This document shows, piece by piece, positions 17,585 to 26,395 of a stretch of 64,000 bases of DNA. The notes under the pieces were generated by a model, which worked only from the letters and a program-made list of their open reading frames with translations, was not told the origin of the DNA and did no database searches. Each line of letters opens with the position of its first letter. Position 1 is the first letter of the stretch. Source of the stretch: Desulfobulbus rhabdoformis (GTDB lineage Bacteria; Desulfobacterota; Desulfobulbia; Desulfobulbales; Desulfobulbaceae); contig NZ_JAFFQA010000007.1 of the NCBI RefSeq assembly GCF_016919065.1, positions 62,001-126,000 of the forward strand, written 5' to 3'. Position numbers and translations under genes: made by a program.

Positions 17585-18451
17585 TTACTCTCTACGTTCC
17601 CGCCGTAGAGCTGCCGGAAGCAAGCTGAGAAGAAACCAACCACAGGCTATGAGAATAATAGTGGCCCCGGTGGCGGTTCGTGCCCATGGCTGGGCAGAGA
17701 GCAGTAATCCGCTTAGCGAAGAACTCAGGCTGATACCCAGGGCCCACCAGAACATGGAACCTGCAGAGCCAGCCAGGTTACGTGCGGCTGCAGCTGGTAC
17801 AATGAGCATGGCTGTGACGAGCAGCACGCCCATGGCCTGGACCGCAAACATGACAATCAGTGAGAGAAGGGCGGTGAAAATATACTGATGCAAGGCGACT
17901 CGAATGCGGTGTGCCTTGGCCAGGGTCGGGTTGAGGCCAATGTAAAGGAGGTGATTATAACTCTTGATCTGAAATCCAATCAGGACAATGAAGAGGAGGA
18001 TAAGAAAAATAATCTGGCCATCGGAGATGGTGAGAATGTCACCATATAAAAAGCGTTGCAGATCTCGGGCAAGCGATCGGTCCCGGCTGACAATCGCCAG
18101 GCCAAAGGCCACCATGGCCGAGAAAAAGACTCCAATGACCGTATCGTTGGATAATCCTGAACTCCGCTGCATGATCATGATCCCCAAACCGACCAGCAAG
18201 CCAAAGGCGGGCATGGACCAGTTGGGATCAACCGCGAAAAGTAGGCCAAGAGCGACACCGGCAAAGGCGGAATGACTGATGGCATCGGCAAAAAAGGCCA
18301 TGCGAAAGTTGACCACCATGATGCCCATCACTGCCGCCATAGGCGATAGCAGCAACAGACCAATAAAGGCCTGCTGCATGAATCTGGCCTGCAAACAGTC
18401 AAAGGGCAGCCATTGACCAACCAGGGCGTACAGTGGGGAGAGATCAATCAT
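17585..18451 (-). CDS. znuB: Zinc/manganese ABC transporter permease
   Basis: About 288 residues with eight or so hydrophobic helices, of the ZnuB/MntB (ABC-3) permease type. Typical segments are LLLSPMAAVMGIMVVNFRMAFF, DAISHSAFAGVALG and AVQAMGVLLVTAMLIVPAAAA. It forms the membrane channel for the metal delivered by the ZnuA-like protein. The ATG at 18451 overlaps the end of the ATPase gene by 8 bp. An upstream start at 18487 would lie inside that gene and is less likely. Zinc is the more probable metal given the histidine-rich loop of the binding protein, but manganese cannot be excluded. Confidence 0.9.
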   Translation of the reverse strand: MIDLSPLYALVGQWLPFDCLQARFMQQAFIGLLLLSPMAAVMGIMVVNFRMAFFADAISHSAFAGVALGLLFAVDPNWSMPAFGLLVGLGIMIMQRSSGLSNDTVIGVFFSAMVAFGLAIVSRDRSLARDLQRFLYGDILTISDGQIIFLILLFIVLIGFQIKSYNHLLYIGLNPTLAKAHRIRVALHQYIFTALLSLIVMFAVQAMGVLLVTAMLIVPAAAARNLAGSAGSMFWWALGISLSSSLSGLLLSAQPWARTATGATIILIACGWFLLSLLPAALRRERRE

Positions 18452-19271
18452 TGCATTTCCCCTGGCAGCAGGGGGCAGAACAGACAACCCGATTTTCTGG
18501 CATGGAGCGGGAGCGGACCAGGCCCATATGCATGCCGAAAATGGCAGTCAGGTTTTCTGGAGTCAGGGTTAATTGCGGTGGCCCCTCGGCGGCAACCTTC
18601 CGGTTGAGACAGATGACGTGGGTGGCGTGATGGGTTACCGTTGCCAGGTCATGACTCACCATCAGTTGCGTAAAACCTTTGCTGACACGCAGTTTATCCA
18701 GGAGTTCGCAGAAGATCAGTTCGCCACGAAAATCAACCCCCGCGGATGGCTCATCCAAGACAAGCAGGTCAGGATCCTGTCTCAGGGCCAGGGCCAGAAG
18801 TACCCTCTGGAGTTCACCACCGGAAAGGGCGCCGATCTTACGTGTCGCCAGATGCTCCGCTTTAACCTGGGCTAAAATCCTTCGGGAGTTGTCCTGAATT
18901 TTTGGGATAATCCCAAACCAGAGGGGCTTTTTTTGAAAGCCCATGGCAAGAAATTCGCTAACCGTAAGCGGCATACCTCGGTCAAAGGAGAGGCGCTGGG
19001 GAACGTAGCCTATACGGAGTGGTTGCTTTCCATTGCCAAGCACAATAGCCCCCTGATAGCCAATTTCACCTAAAAGAGCCATAAGCAGGGTGGTCTTTCC
19101 CGCGCCGTTGGGGCCGATGATGGCGGTGCAGCTGCCTTTGGGGGCGTTGGCGCTGACCGAATCAAGGATGGAAATACCACCACGTTCAACGGTCACCTCC
19201 TTAAAACGGATCGCCGTCTCAACCTCATCGGCTGCAGGTTGATAGAGTGGAAGCGGATTAACGGCTGCCAA
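18444..19271 (-). CDS. znuC: Zinc/manganese ABC transporter ATP-binding protein
   Basis: About 275 residues with the full ABC ATPase set: Walker A IIGPNGAGKTTLL, signature LSGGELQRVLLALAL, Walker B DLLVLDEPSAGVD and the switch histidine in MVSHDLATVTHHATHV. It drives metal uptake through the adjacent permease. The start is uncertain. No ATG or GTG precedes the first beta strand in frame after the znuA stop, so I choose the TTG at 19271, which overlaps znuA by 14 bp and has GGTGG upstream. The open frame extends to 19574, but that part runs antisense-like through znuA in another frame. The C-terminus is rich in Cys (VVCSAPCCQGKC). Confidence 0.88.
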   Translation of the reverse strand: MAAVNPLPLYQPAADEVETAIRFKEVTVERGGISILDSVSANAPKGSCTAIIGPNGAGKTTLLMALLGEIGYQGAIVLGNGKQPLRIGYVPQRLSFDRGMPLTVSEFLAMGFQKKPLWFGIIPKIQDNSRRILAQVKAEHLATRKIGALSGGELQRVLLALALRQDPDLLVLDEPSAGVDFRGELIFCELLDKLRVSKGFTQLMVSHDLATVTHHATHVICLNRKVAAEGPPQLTLTPENLTAIFGMHMGLVRSRSMPENRVVCSAPCCQGKCND

Positions 19272-20211
19272 GGGTGTCCACCAGGGTTTTGAGGTTGGCC
19301 TGCATAATCTGCTGGTAGTAGTCAATCGGTGCCAGCTCCGGGCCGGTGGCCGCGGGATCAAGACGTGCGGATTTGATTCCCGCTTCCCGGGCGAGTGTTC
19401 TTCCGATAGCCTCAGGATACTGAGGTTCCGTAAAAATGGCTCCGGCCTTGGAGCTTTTGATGATGGAAACAATAGACAGCATTTCGGAAGCCGATGGATT
19501 CTGCCCGGCATGGGCCTGTACCACCGCGACCACCTCAAGGCCCATGTCTCGGGCCAGATAATCAAAAACGCCATGTTGGGTCACAATACGGTTGTTGCGT
19601 AGCGTACTGCCTGTTTGTTTCATCTTGTGAGCCAGGGTACGCATTTTTTTGCTGTATGCTGTCCCGTTTGTCCGGATTTGCTCGGCCTTTTCCGGGTATT
19701 TGATCGCCAGGTCCTGGGCAATGTTTTCAGCGATCAGTGCTGCCATGGCCGGGCTGGCAAAGAGGTGGGGATTGGGGCTGCCATGATGGTGGTGCCCCGT
19801 CTCGTGCTGGACTTCGTGGGCATCATGGACCTCGTCGTGCTCCACCTCACGCATGGGCAGCGGGGTGATGCCCTTGGAACTGTCTATAATCTGGAGCCCG
19901 GCATTGGCTTTTTTGAGCGGTGCTCCAAGAAATTCCTCCATGCCCAAACCATTGATCACCAGCAGATCGGCTTTGGCCAGCTTGTGCATGTCTTGCGGTG
20001 TGAGCGCATAGTCATGGGGGCAACCGAGCCCGGCAGGAATCATTAGATCAAGTTCGACCCCGTCAACGCCTAAGGTGACATTGCGGGTGATCTGGTAGAT
20101 GGGAAAGGTACTTGCCAAAACGTGTATTGTTTTGGCTGCCAGTGCGGAGACCGGGCTGACCAGGATGGTGAAAAAAAGGGCGAAAAGTAATGAAAAAAAT
20201 ATGTGGCGCAT
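19258..20211 (-). CDS. znuA: Zinc-binding periplasmic protein of an ABC transporter
   Basis: A 317-residue cluster A-I solute-binding protein with a signal peptide (about residues 1-26, ending SALAA). CPHDY at 64-68 supplies the first metal histidine. A charged histidine-rich loop (residues about 125-143, with HETGHHHHG) precedes SPNPHLF, the second ligand region. Later VTQHGVFDYLARDMGL and EPQYPEAIGRTLA complete the pattern. The histidine-rich loop is typical of ZnuA rather than manganese proteins. It is the first gene of znuACB here and lies 80 bp downstream of a 65-residue ORF. I could not identify a Zur box with confidence. Confidence 0.92.
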   Translation of the reverse strand: MRHIFFSLLFALFFTILVSPVSALAAKTIHVLASTFPIYQITRNVTLGVDGVELDLMIPAGLGCPHDYALTPQDMHKLAKADLLVINGLGMEEFLGAPLKKANAGLQIIDSSKGITPLPMREVEHDEVHDAHEVQHETGHHHHGSPNPHLFASPAMAALIAENIAQDLAIKYPEKAEQIRTNGTAYSKKMRTLAHKMKQTGSTLRNNRIVTQHGVFDYLARDMGLEVVAVVQAHAGQNPSASEMLSIVSIIKSSKAGAIFTEPQYPEAIGRTLAREAGIKSARLDPAATGPELAPIDYYQQIMQANLKTLVDTLGSR

Positions 20212-20291
20212 GAGAAACTCCCTTTCGGTTTGCTCTTGCTTGATGAAGTTGTGGGGAGGAAGAGGAGTAAAAAAGATGTCCGGGACTGACG

Positions 20292-20489
20292 TTATTTTTC
20301 TACCCAGATTTCCTGCTGGACGCAGGCCGCATCCTCCGGACGCATAATGCGGTAGGATAAGACCCCCTCCTCAAAGGTGCCGTAGGTGGCATGTCGCGGA
20401 ACTTTCAGCGTGCCTGCATCATCGAGTTCCACCATGACGACAATGTCGCCGCCGTTTCCCAAAGTCAGTTCACAGGGTATTTTGCGCAT
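20292..20489 (-). CDS. Hypothetical 65-residue protein between the L,D-transpeptidase and znuA genes
   Basis: The ORF starts inside the last codons of the upstream transpeptidase gene (20-bp overlap) and reads MRKIPCELTLGNGGDIVVMV to QEIWVEK. The composition is balanced, with alternating hydrophobic and charged residues as in a small beta-rich domain. That makes it more protein-like than other short frames nearby. No Shine-Dalgarno is evident, so expression would depend on coupling to the upstream gene. I do not recognise the family. Its place ahead of znuACB might mean co-regulation with metal uptake, which is only inference. Confidence 0.5.
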   Translation of the reverse strand: MRKIPCELTLGNGGDIVVMVELDDAGTLKVPRHATYGTFEEGVLSYRIMRPEDAACVQQEIWVEK

Positions 20490-22305
20490 AGGAGGTGTCC
20501 GTGTTGTTTGGGTTGCTGTGCACCTTTCCCAGAGGTTTGTTGATCTGCGTCTGGCGTTTTTGAGGCTGCTTTTTCGCCTCTGGCAGCTGGGTCGTCAATT
20601 TTAAAGGAAAGGGTGGGCTATTCAGTGCTTTGAGGATACTGTCATCGCGATTATAAAGATCCGCTTTAAACATGACCTTACCGTCACTGACATTGGAGGT
20701 GAGATACATCAGATAAATCGGCAGGGGCTGTTTAAGAATAATGGTCGTGGTTTTGCCTGAGGCTAAAATCCTATCCATTTTTTCTGGTGTTACAGGATTG
20801 CCCGGATCGTTGGCAAGGATCTGGTGGCCAAGATCAAGGGGGTTTTGTACGCGGATACAGCCATGACTGAAGGCGCGGCGGGTTCTGCCAAAGAGACTTT
20901 TAGACGGCGTATCATGTAGGTACACATGATACGGGTTGGGGAACATAAATTTTATTCGCCCCAGCGCGTTGTAAAAGCCTGGGGTCTGCCGAATAAGGTA
21001 GGGAAGATATTTTCCCTTATATCCTTCCCAGTCAATAGTTTCCGGATCAATTTCATTGCCTTCGTAATCCAGAACGCGCAAGTGATCTTTTGCAAGGAAT
21101 TCCGGATCATTGACGATACTACGGATAGTTTCGTTTTTAATAATATCCGGTGGAATGGTCCAGGTCGGGTTGAGTACCAGGTAGGTAATGGCCGAGCGAA
21201 AAATGGGTGTCTGGTGGTAGGGTTTGCCCACCATGACCTTGCTGGTCCATATCTGTTGATTGTTGTGGTAGTACTGGAGCATAAAGCCGGCGATATCAAC
21301 AATCAGGCTGGAACTGGGGAGATCATGGATGATCCACCGGGTTCGTTCCAGATTCACCCGAATTTGCTTAATGCGTTGTTCTACGGTGATATTCATCGCC
21401 GCCAGGGTTCTGGGGCCTATGACACCATCAATGCCCAGGTGGTGGCGCTTTTGAAATGACTTCACCGCTGCCACCAGCGAGTCGTCGTAGAGCACGTTTT
21501 CACTGTCGGGTATCTCGAGATAATCACCGCTCGTAACGAGCCGTTCCTGGATAAGCGGAACCCGGCTATCCTGCATCCCCGGCCGGAGGGAAGGGCCACC
21601 GGGGATCTGTGGCCAGCCGCCTCTGCCAGCGATTCCTTTATACGTGCTGAGCGCCTCCTTCAGAGCCACGTAGGCCTGGTGATGCGGGGAGAGTTGGTCA
21701 AGAAAGGAGCGCACCGTCCCGGTTTGCAGCGCTTTGAGGCTCCCCTCAACAGGTGATATGCGGGGGGCGGTGGATTCCAGGTTGTGTTTTTCGTCGACCT
21801 GGCTGGGGTCGACTTTTCCGTAGCGCTTGTGCTGGCCTAGAAGAATAAAGGCATCTGAGAGGAGCAGGTCGTTTTGGACTCGCTGAGCTGTCGAGCTCAT
21901 TTCCTGCGGGTCGAAATAGTTTCTGCTGATCGTCTTCAGATGATAGTCATCGGGGATAAAGCCCTCCTCTCTGGCATTGATAATGGCAGCGAGGAGCTGG
22001 GTGATATTATCCTGATTGGTCCAAAGGGGGGCGAAGTTGTTTTTTCTATACAGATCGAGCAGGTACGCCGTAGAGTAGAGCGTCATCTCTTCGTTGCTCT
22101 TTTGTCCCCCATAGTACAACTGTTCCAGACGTTGTTGAATCAGCTGCTGTTCAGGCAAAACGTTGACAGGTAACTCCTCCGCAGGAGAAACCGGTTCGCT
22201 TTCCTCCGCCATCAAGGGCGCAGCTAAGGGAAGAGAGATGACAGCAAGCAACAGCACTGCCAGTATAGAGTGAGTACAGCGTCCGGCGGGACTTGACGAC
22301 AGCAT
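20470..22305 (-). CDS. YcbB/LdtD-type L,D-transpeptidase
   Basis: About 611 residues from the ATG at 22305, which gives a clean signal peptide (SILAVLLLAVISLPLAAPLMA) and has AGGA upstream; the open frame begins at 22389. The N-terminal half is the scaffold domain of YcbB-type enzymes. A peptidoglycan-binding repeat follows (VAAVKSFQKRHHLGIDGVIGPRTLAAMN). The YkuD catalytic domain then has the active-site cysteine in FSHGCIRVQNP (Cys 483). These periplasmic enzymes make 3-3 cross-links in peptidoglycan or attach proteins to it. The C-terminal tail is Lys/Gln-rich and overlaps the next small ORF. Confidence 0.92.
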   Translation of the reverse strand: MLSSSPAGRCTHSILAVLLLAVISLPLAAPLMAEESEPVSPAEELPVNVLPEQQLIQQRLEQLYYGGQKSNEEMTLYSTAYLLDLYRKNNFAPLWTNQDNITQLLAAIINAREEGFIPDDYHLKTISRNYFDPQEMSSTAQRVQNDLLLSDAFILLGQHKRYGKVDPSQVDEKHNLESTAPRISPVEGSLKALQTGTVRSFLDQLSPHHQAYVALKEALSTYKGIAGRGGWPQIPGGPSLRPGMQDSRVPLIQERLVTSGDYLEIPDSENVLYDDSLVAAVKSFQKRHHLGIDGVIGPRTLAAMNITVEQRIKQIRVNLERTRWIIHDLPSSSLIVDIAGFMLQYYHNNQQIWTSKVMVGKPYHQTPIFRSAITYLVLNPTWTIPPDIIKNETIRSIVNDPEFLAKDHLRVLDYEGNEIDPETIDWEGYKGKYLPYLIRQTPGFYNALGRIKFMFPNPYHVYLHDTPSKSLFGRTRRAFSHGCIRVQNPLDLGHQILANDPGNPVTPEKMDRILASGKTTTIILKQPLPIYLMYLTSNVSDGKVMFKADLYNRDDSILKALNSPPFPLKLTTQLPEAKKQPQKRQTQINKPLGKVHSNPNNTDTSYAQNTL

Positions 22306-22733
22306 GGGAAATATTCCTGAATCTAGACTGATGGGTTCCTGAGTGGTTGTTTCCTTTTGGTTCACAACAGGTGGTAAACCTCGGAACAAAATATGCCGCT
22401 TTCGGGATGACCCTGAAAAAAAGACGGGATTGTTATTGTTGATCCAGAATCGTTACCGTGGGTGACCGGGCCAAACTCTGGTTCTCTGTTTGATTGGCAA
22501 GAAAATCGCACCGACCTGTTTTACCTGCTTGTCTGTCAGAACCATGTGAAGACAACAAATTTCTCTGATTCCCCATAAAAAGAAGAATGAAACTCAAACA
22601 TTGAATTCATTTTTAAGGAACTACGACGATAAAGACAAGAAGATATACAAATTTTTGAATAAAAAAATTTTCCTGCTCTTCTTTCGCTCAAAAAATCGCG
22701 CCATCCTCTTCTGCAAGAGCATACAAAAATTTT
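22306..22733. other. Gene-free region between divergent transcription units
   Basis: This AT-rich stretch lies upstream of the leftward L,D-transpeptidase gene and of the rightward nfeD gene. I see no credible ORF and no RNA gene. It is a likely promoter region for both directions. Confidence 0.4.
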
Positions 22734-22804
22734 CCTGAATCCGGGAGCATTCATCGGGGCGCCAGTTTCGTTTCTCGGTGGGCACCCGCCATCACTGATT
22801 CAGG
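22734..22804. mobile_element. MITE-like element, family 2, short form (71 bp, diverged)
   Basis: It begins CCTGAATCCGGGAG and ends CACTGATTCAGG, with CACCCGCC inside as in other copies. No clean flanking duplication is visible. It lies 142 bp upstream of nfeD. Confidence 0.65.
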
Positions 22805-22945
22805 AGATTTTTTTTATCTCGGCTCAATTCTTTCTTGGGACTTCTTTAGTTTTTGCCTTATGCTCTGAACAGGAATTTTGTAACCGATCACGGAAAAACC
22901 TGAAGAGTTCCGGTTACCATCGAAAATTGTTTTGAAGAGGAGTGA

Positions 22946-23413
22946 ATGATGGTGCTTACTGAGGTATCACCAGTATTACTTTGGTTTCTTTCCGGTTTGG
23001 TCTTTTTGGGGCTAGAGCTGCTTCTTCCGGGGTTAATCGTTTTTTTCTTTGGCATTGGTGCCTGGTGTGCCGCACTTGTGCTCTATTTTATGCCCATGAG
23101 CCTGGCGTCGCAGTTGCTCATCTTTCTTGGGGCCAGTTTGCTCTGTCTTATTCTGCTTCGTTCTACCTTAAAAAAAGTATTCCTCGGCCGTACTCTGGAG
23201 CGTGATGCTATGGATACTCCTTTGCCGCCGGATGGAACCGCTGAGGTCATTGAGGATATTCTGCCTCCTGCGTTGGGAAAAGTAAAATACCGAGGTTCCT
23301 TCTGGCAGGCAAGTGCTCTAACTCCCCTTCCTAAGGGGACGGTCGTTCGTGTTCTTGAGAAACAAAATCTGACCATTATGGTCGGGCCAATAGATACACA
23401 AGGAGAAGGATGA
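22946..23413 (+). CDS. NfeD-family membrane protein
   Basis: A 155-residue protein with two or three N-terminal hydrophobic helices (LLWFLSGLVFLGLELLLPGL, FGIGAWCAALVLYFM, LIFLGASLLCLILL). A short soluble beta-barrel follows, holding GKVKYRGSFWQA and PKGTVVRVLEKQNLTIMV, the NfeDC/OB-fold pattern. It overlaps the following SPFH gene by 4 bp. NfeD and SPFH proteins are commonly encoded together and are thought to act as partners in membrane microdomains or membrane protein quality control. The start could be either of two adjacent ATG codons. Confidence 0.9.
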   Translation: MMVLTEVSPVLLWFLSGLVFLGLELLLPGLIVFFFGIGAWCAALVLYFMPMSLASQLLIFLGASLLCLILLRSTLKKVFLGRTLERDAMDTPLPPDGTAEVIEDILPPALGKVKYRGSFWQASALTPLPKGTVVRVLEKQNLTIMVGPIDTQGEG

Positions 23414-24357
23414 TGGATAGTTTTTTAGTTGGAGTTTTAGCGCTTGTGGGCTTTGTGATTATCATATTGCTGAAGACGGCGGTGGTGGTTTCCCAACAGT
23501 ATGAATATGTGATTGAGCGATTGGGCAAATATAGAACAACCCTTGAAGCGGGGTTCCATCTCCTGGTGCCCTTCTTGGACAAGGTAGCCTATAAGCGAAG
23601 TCTCAAAGAGGAGTCCATCGATATACCTGCCCAAACCTGTATAACAGCAGATAATGTCACCATGGAAATTGATGGCTGTCTCTATATGCAGGTCATTAAC
23701 TCCCGTCTTTCTGCCTATGGTATTGAAAATTATCACTATGCGGTAACACAGCTGGCACAGACGAGCTTGCGTTCAGCCATAGGAAAAATCAACCTGGATA
23801 ATACCTTTGAGGCTCGTGAGACCTTGAATCAGCAGGTTGTGGACGCCCTTGATGAAGCCTCTCAAAACTGGGGTGTTAAGGTGCTGCGCTATGAAATTAA
23901 GGATATTCAGCCACCACGGAGTGTTCTGGATGCCATGGAAAAACAGATGCGAGCCGAGAGGGAAAAGCGGGCCGAAATTGCCAAGTCAGAAGGTGAACGC
24001 CAGTCAATGATCAACCGGGCTGAAGGTGCCCGGGCCGAGGCTATTGCCCGCTCAGAAGGTGAAAAAATGCGGCGCATTAATGAAGCCGAAGGCCAGGCCC
24101 AGGAGATATTGAAAGTTGCAGAAGCCACTGGTGAGGGAATTCGCCGTGTGGCTGAATCCTTAAGTGCCACCGGCGGGCAGGATGCCGCCAATCTGGATGT
24201 GGCTAAAAAGTATATCGAACAGTTTGGTAAACTGGCTAAAGAGGGCAACACCATGATTCTTCCGGCCAACCTGACGGATGTTTCGTCGGTTGTTGCCACA
24301 GCCCTGACCACCTTGGAACGAACCAAAACGGTGCAAAAACACACACAAGCTGCCTGA
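23410..24357 (+). CDS. SPFH/Band 7 (stomatin-like, QmcA-type) membrane protein
   Basis: A 315-residue protein with one N-terminal membrane helix (LVGVLALVGFVIIILLKTAVVV). The SPFH domain starts QQYEYVIERLGKYRTTLEAGFH, a classic stomatin opening. A long Glu/Ala/Arg-rich coiled coil runs from about residue 175 to 240 (MEKQMRAEREKRAEIAKSEG and repeats), and a short C-terminal segment follows. It probably oligomerises in the cytoplasmic membrane with NfeD, encoded just upstream and overlapping. A strong terminator follows, so nfeD and this gene form a two-gene operon. Confidence 0.93.
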   Translation: MMDSFLVGVLALVGFVIIILLKTAVVVSQQYEYVIERLGKYRTTLEAGFHLLVPFLDKVAYKRSLKEESIDIPAQTCITADNVTMEIDGCLYMQVINSRLSAYGIENYHYAVTQLAQTSLRSAIGKINLDNTFEARETLNQQVVDALDEASQNWGVKVLRYEIKDIQPPRSVLDAMEKQMRAEREKRAEIAKSEGERQSMINRAEGARAEAIARSEGEKMRRINEAEGQAQEILKVAEATGEGIRRVAESLSATGGQDAANLDVAKKYIEQFGKLAKEGNTMILPANLTDVSSVVATALTTLERTKTVQKHTQAA

Positions 24358-24382
24358 GAGGGAGCAACTCCCCATTCTTTTT

Positions 24383-24420
24383 AACCCGCTGGCTCTTCTT
24401 TAGGGCAGCGGGTTTTTTTT
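24383..24420 (+). terminator. Rho-independent terminator of the nfeD-SPFH operon
   Basis: AACCCGCTG and CAGCGGGTT pair into a 9-bp stem with a 12-base loop, followed by eight T. It begins 25 bp after the SPFH stop. Confidence 0.9.
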
Positions 24421-24468
24421 GGGGGGGATCAGCACGACGAAACAGTGCTGGTCCTTTTCCTTGAACCG

Positions 24469-24507
24469 TGAATCCGTGAAAGCGGTGCTCACTGTTTCAG
24501 GATTCAG
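24469..24507. repeat. Truncated family 2 repeat forming the 3' end of the BtuF-like gene
   Basis: TGAATCCGTGAAAGCGG and GGATTCAG resemble the two ends of family 2, but the middle is very short. On the minus strand the CTGAATCC end supplies the TGA stop codon of the binding-protein gene that ends at 24504. Confidence 0.55.
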
Positions 24508-25424
24508 TTTTTTGCAGGGGGAAGATTGATAATCGCTTCAGGATGGATCAAGCGGGCAAACGTCAACAGGGTGTCGGCAAAAGTGAGCGGCGAGGGACTG
24601 CAGACCAGATCCGGGTTGAGCGGATAGACCCGTTGGTCCCGCACTGCATCGATCGTTGCAAACTGGAGCCAGCGTTCTTTTTCCTGAGCACCTATGCCAT
24701 TTTCCGAGCCCATGACCGCAATGATAATGACCTGTGGATTGAGGGCGATGACCTGCTCGGTCTTCATTGTTCCCATGCGCTGGTCTCCGGCTATGTTGAT
24801 GCCGCCGGCGAGTTCTATAAAGTCATGGGTAAAGGAGTTTTTGACAGAGGAGAAAAGGGGGCTGGCTCCCACCTGGAGAAAGACCCTGATCTTTGGAAGG
24901 TCGTTTACGGCAAGGCGGATGGTCTCCACCTGTGCTTGCGCCTGGGCTATAATTGCCTCGGCCTGTGGCTGAAGGCCAAGGAGTTCTCCGAGTCGGTGAA
25001 ATTGGGCGCAGATATCGGTAAAGGAGGCCGGTTGGCCAAAAACTTCGACGCGAAGTCCCAGCTCGCGCAGCTTTTGTATCTGTTGCCGTGGGTTGAGATT
25101 GATGGACAGCACCAGTTCAGGGCGGAGGCTGACAATTTTCTCAATACTCAACTCCTGCACAGACCCGATTTTTTCAAGAAACCGTGCGGCCTCAGGTCGT
25201 TGGCAATACACCGTATCGCCAACCAGCCGCTCACCCGCGCCAAGAAGAAAGATATTTTCGGTGAGCAGGGGGCTGAGTGAAACAACCCGTGCAGGGGCAT
25301 GGAGGGACTGTCGTTCTCCACCCCAGAGTGGGGATGCAAAAACAAGAAGGAATAAAAAAACGAGGCCTAGACGTGGCCTCGTTTTGGGCACCAAATGGCG
25401 CAGTTTTTTTATCGGGTACATCAC
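24504..25424 (-). CDS. BtuF/FhuD-like periplasmic binding protein
   Basis: A 306-residue class III (helical backbone) solute-binding protein. A signal peptide (LGLVFLFLLVFASPLWG) is followed by ARVVSLSPLLTENIFLLGAGERLVG, the usual opening for B12 or iron-chelate binding proteins. A long central helix (SIEKIVSLRPELVLSIN) and the C-terminal ALNPQVIIIAVMGSENG lobe fit the fold. No permease or ATPase gene adjoins it, so the ligand is open; cobalamin would suit the B12-dependent eut locus elsewhere in the window. The stop codon falls in a family 2 repeat remnant, so the original C-terminus may have been altered slightly. The start may be either of two adjacent Met codons. Confidence 0.8.
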   Translation of the reverse strand: MMYPIKKLRHLVPKTRPRLGLVFLFLLVFASPLWGGERQSLHAPARVVSLSPLLTENIFLLGAGERLVGDTVYCQRPEAARFLEKIGSVQELSIEKIVSLRPELVLSINLNPRQQIQKLRELGLRVEVFGQPASFTDICAQFHRLGELLGLQPQAEAIIAQAQAQVETIRLAVNDLPKIRVFLQVGASPLFSSVKNSFTHDFIELAGGINIAGDQRMGTMKTEQVIALNPQVIIIAVMGSENGIGAQEKERWLQFATIDAVRDQRVYPLNPDLVCSPSPLTFADTLLTFARLIHPEAIINLPPAKN

Positions 25425-25469
25425 TCCCCCAAGAAAGGGATCAGTAAAAAAGCGATGTTCGGAGCAGGA

Positions 25470-25829
25470 TTAGAGGACGTCGTCGTTGTTGATGTTGTTA
25501 CTTTTGTCATCGTCAATGTCTTCGTCACCATCCAGATCATCGTCATTGTCGTCGATGTACTTTTCATCCTCTTCGTATTCATCCTCGGCGGGAGAAATGT
25601 CAGGAGTGGATTCATCGGCGGCTCGAACCGCTTTGGGGATTTTGGATTCCGGAAGAACGAATTCACGAATTTTCTCAACCTCATCGGAGAGAAGCAAATC
25701 CTCCTGGCAGACCTTGCAGGTTTTGACATGTTGGTCAACGAACTGCATCATGCGGGCCGGAGCCATGGTTTCTTGTTTCACCCGAAGGTACCAGTCCTTG
25801 ATCAGGCGAATTAAAGTCTCACATTCCAT
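25470..25829 (-). CDS. Small hypothetical protein with a CxxC pair and a very acidic tail
   Basis: A 119-residue protein. The N-terminal half is helical and has CKVC at about residues 37-40, preceded by an HVKTC-like histidine, HQHVKTCKVCQEDLLLS, which could bind a metal as in zinc-finger anti-sigma proteins. The C-terminal 50 residues are mostly Asp, Glu and Asn. The layout recalls short HxxxCxxC anti-sigma (ZAS) domains, but no sigma factor gene is adjacent. I do not recognise the family. It lies 45 bp upstream of the BtuF-like gene on the same strand and could be co-transcribed. Confidence 0.6.
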   Translation of the reverse strand: MECETLIRLIKDWYLRVKQETMAPARMMQFVDQHVKTCKVCQEDLLLSDEVEKIREFVLPESKIPKAVRAADESTPDISPAEDEYEEDEKYIDDNDDDLDGDEDIDDDKSNNINNDDVL

Positions 25830-26036
25830 GGAAAAATCGAGGTGTGTGCTGTTGGGGGCCGAAGCCCGATTTAAATCTTGATGGCAACAAACAGTTGTGT
25901 TATGAGCGAATAAATATTAAATATTAATCATGCTTTCGCAACCACTGAAGAAGATTGAGGGAAACAATCTCAGCATCTTTCTCTTTGTGGCCAACGGAAA
26001 TCCGTTTTTTTTTGCGAGGTAAAGATCTTCTCCAAC

Positions 26037-26134
26037 GGAAGTGGAAAGGGCACTGGTGGCTCTCCCGGACTTCAAATCCGGTGTGCCGGGCGAATAACCC
26101 GGTAGGTGGGTTCGATTCCCATGCACTTCCGCCA
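26037..26134 (+). tRNA. selC: tRNA-Sec (anticodon UCA)
   Basis: A 95-nt tRNA plus encoded CCA. The acceptor arms are GGAAGTG and CACTTCC with a G discriminator, and the anticodon arm GACTTCAAATCC carries UCA. The long variable arm (GCCGGGCGAATAACCCGGT) and the T arm GGTTCGATTCC complete it. The length, long extra arm and UCA anticodon identify the selenocysteine tRNA, so the organism should decode UGA as Sec. No selA, selB or selD lies in this window, and I saw no clear in-frame UGA in the genes here. Confidence 0.95.
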
Positions 26135-26395
26135 TTTCTTGAGTGTTTTCAAGACCTCTTGCCGCTCTATTCTAGCCTGATTCTTTTTCAGCTGTCAATC
26201 TTCTTTTCCCCTGAATTTGTCAAGAAAAAAACCAATTCCGGTTCATCTTGCCCTTGCTCACCGACGACGGAGCGTTGCCGTGCATTCGCACTCTTTGGGA
26301 ATTGCAGTATAAACCTGGACGACGCCGGCTCATTTTTTCTTTCGAAGGTCTTATTGGACTGATGTTCAAAAGACGGAGTTGATGCGTTCCCTCTG

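Noticed and set aside
19272..19574. N-terminal extension of the znuC frame to an ATG at 19574.
   Set aside because: It overlaps znuA out of frame and has no ABC-ATPase character; the domain begins after 19271.
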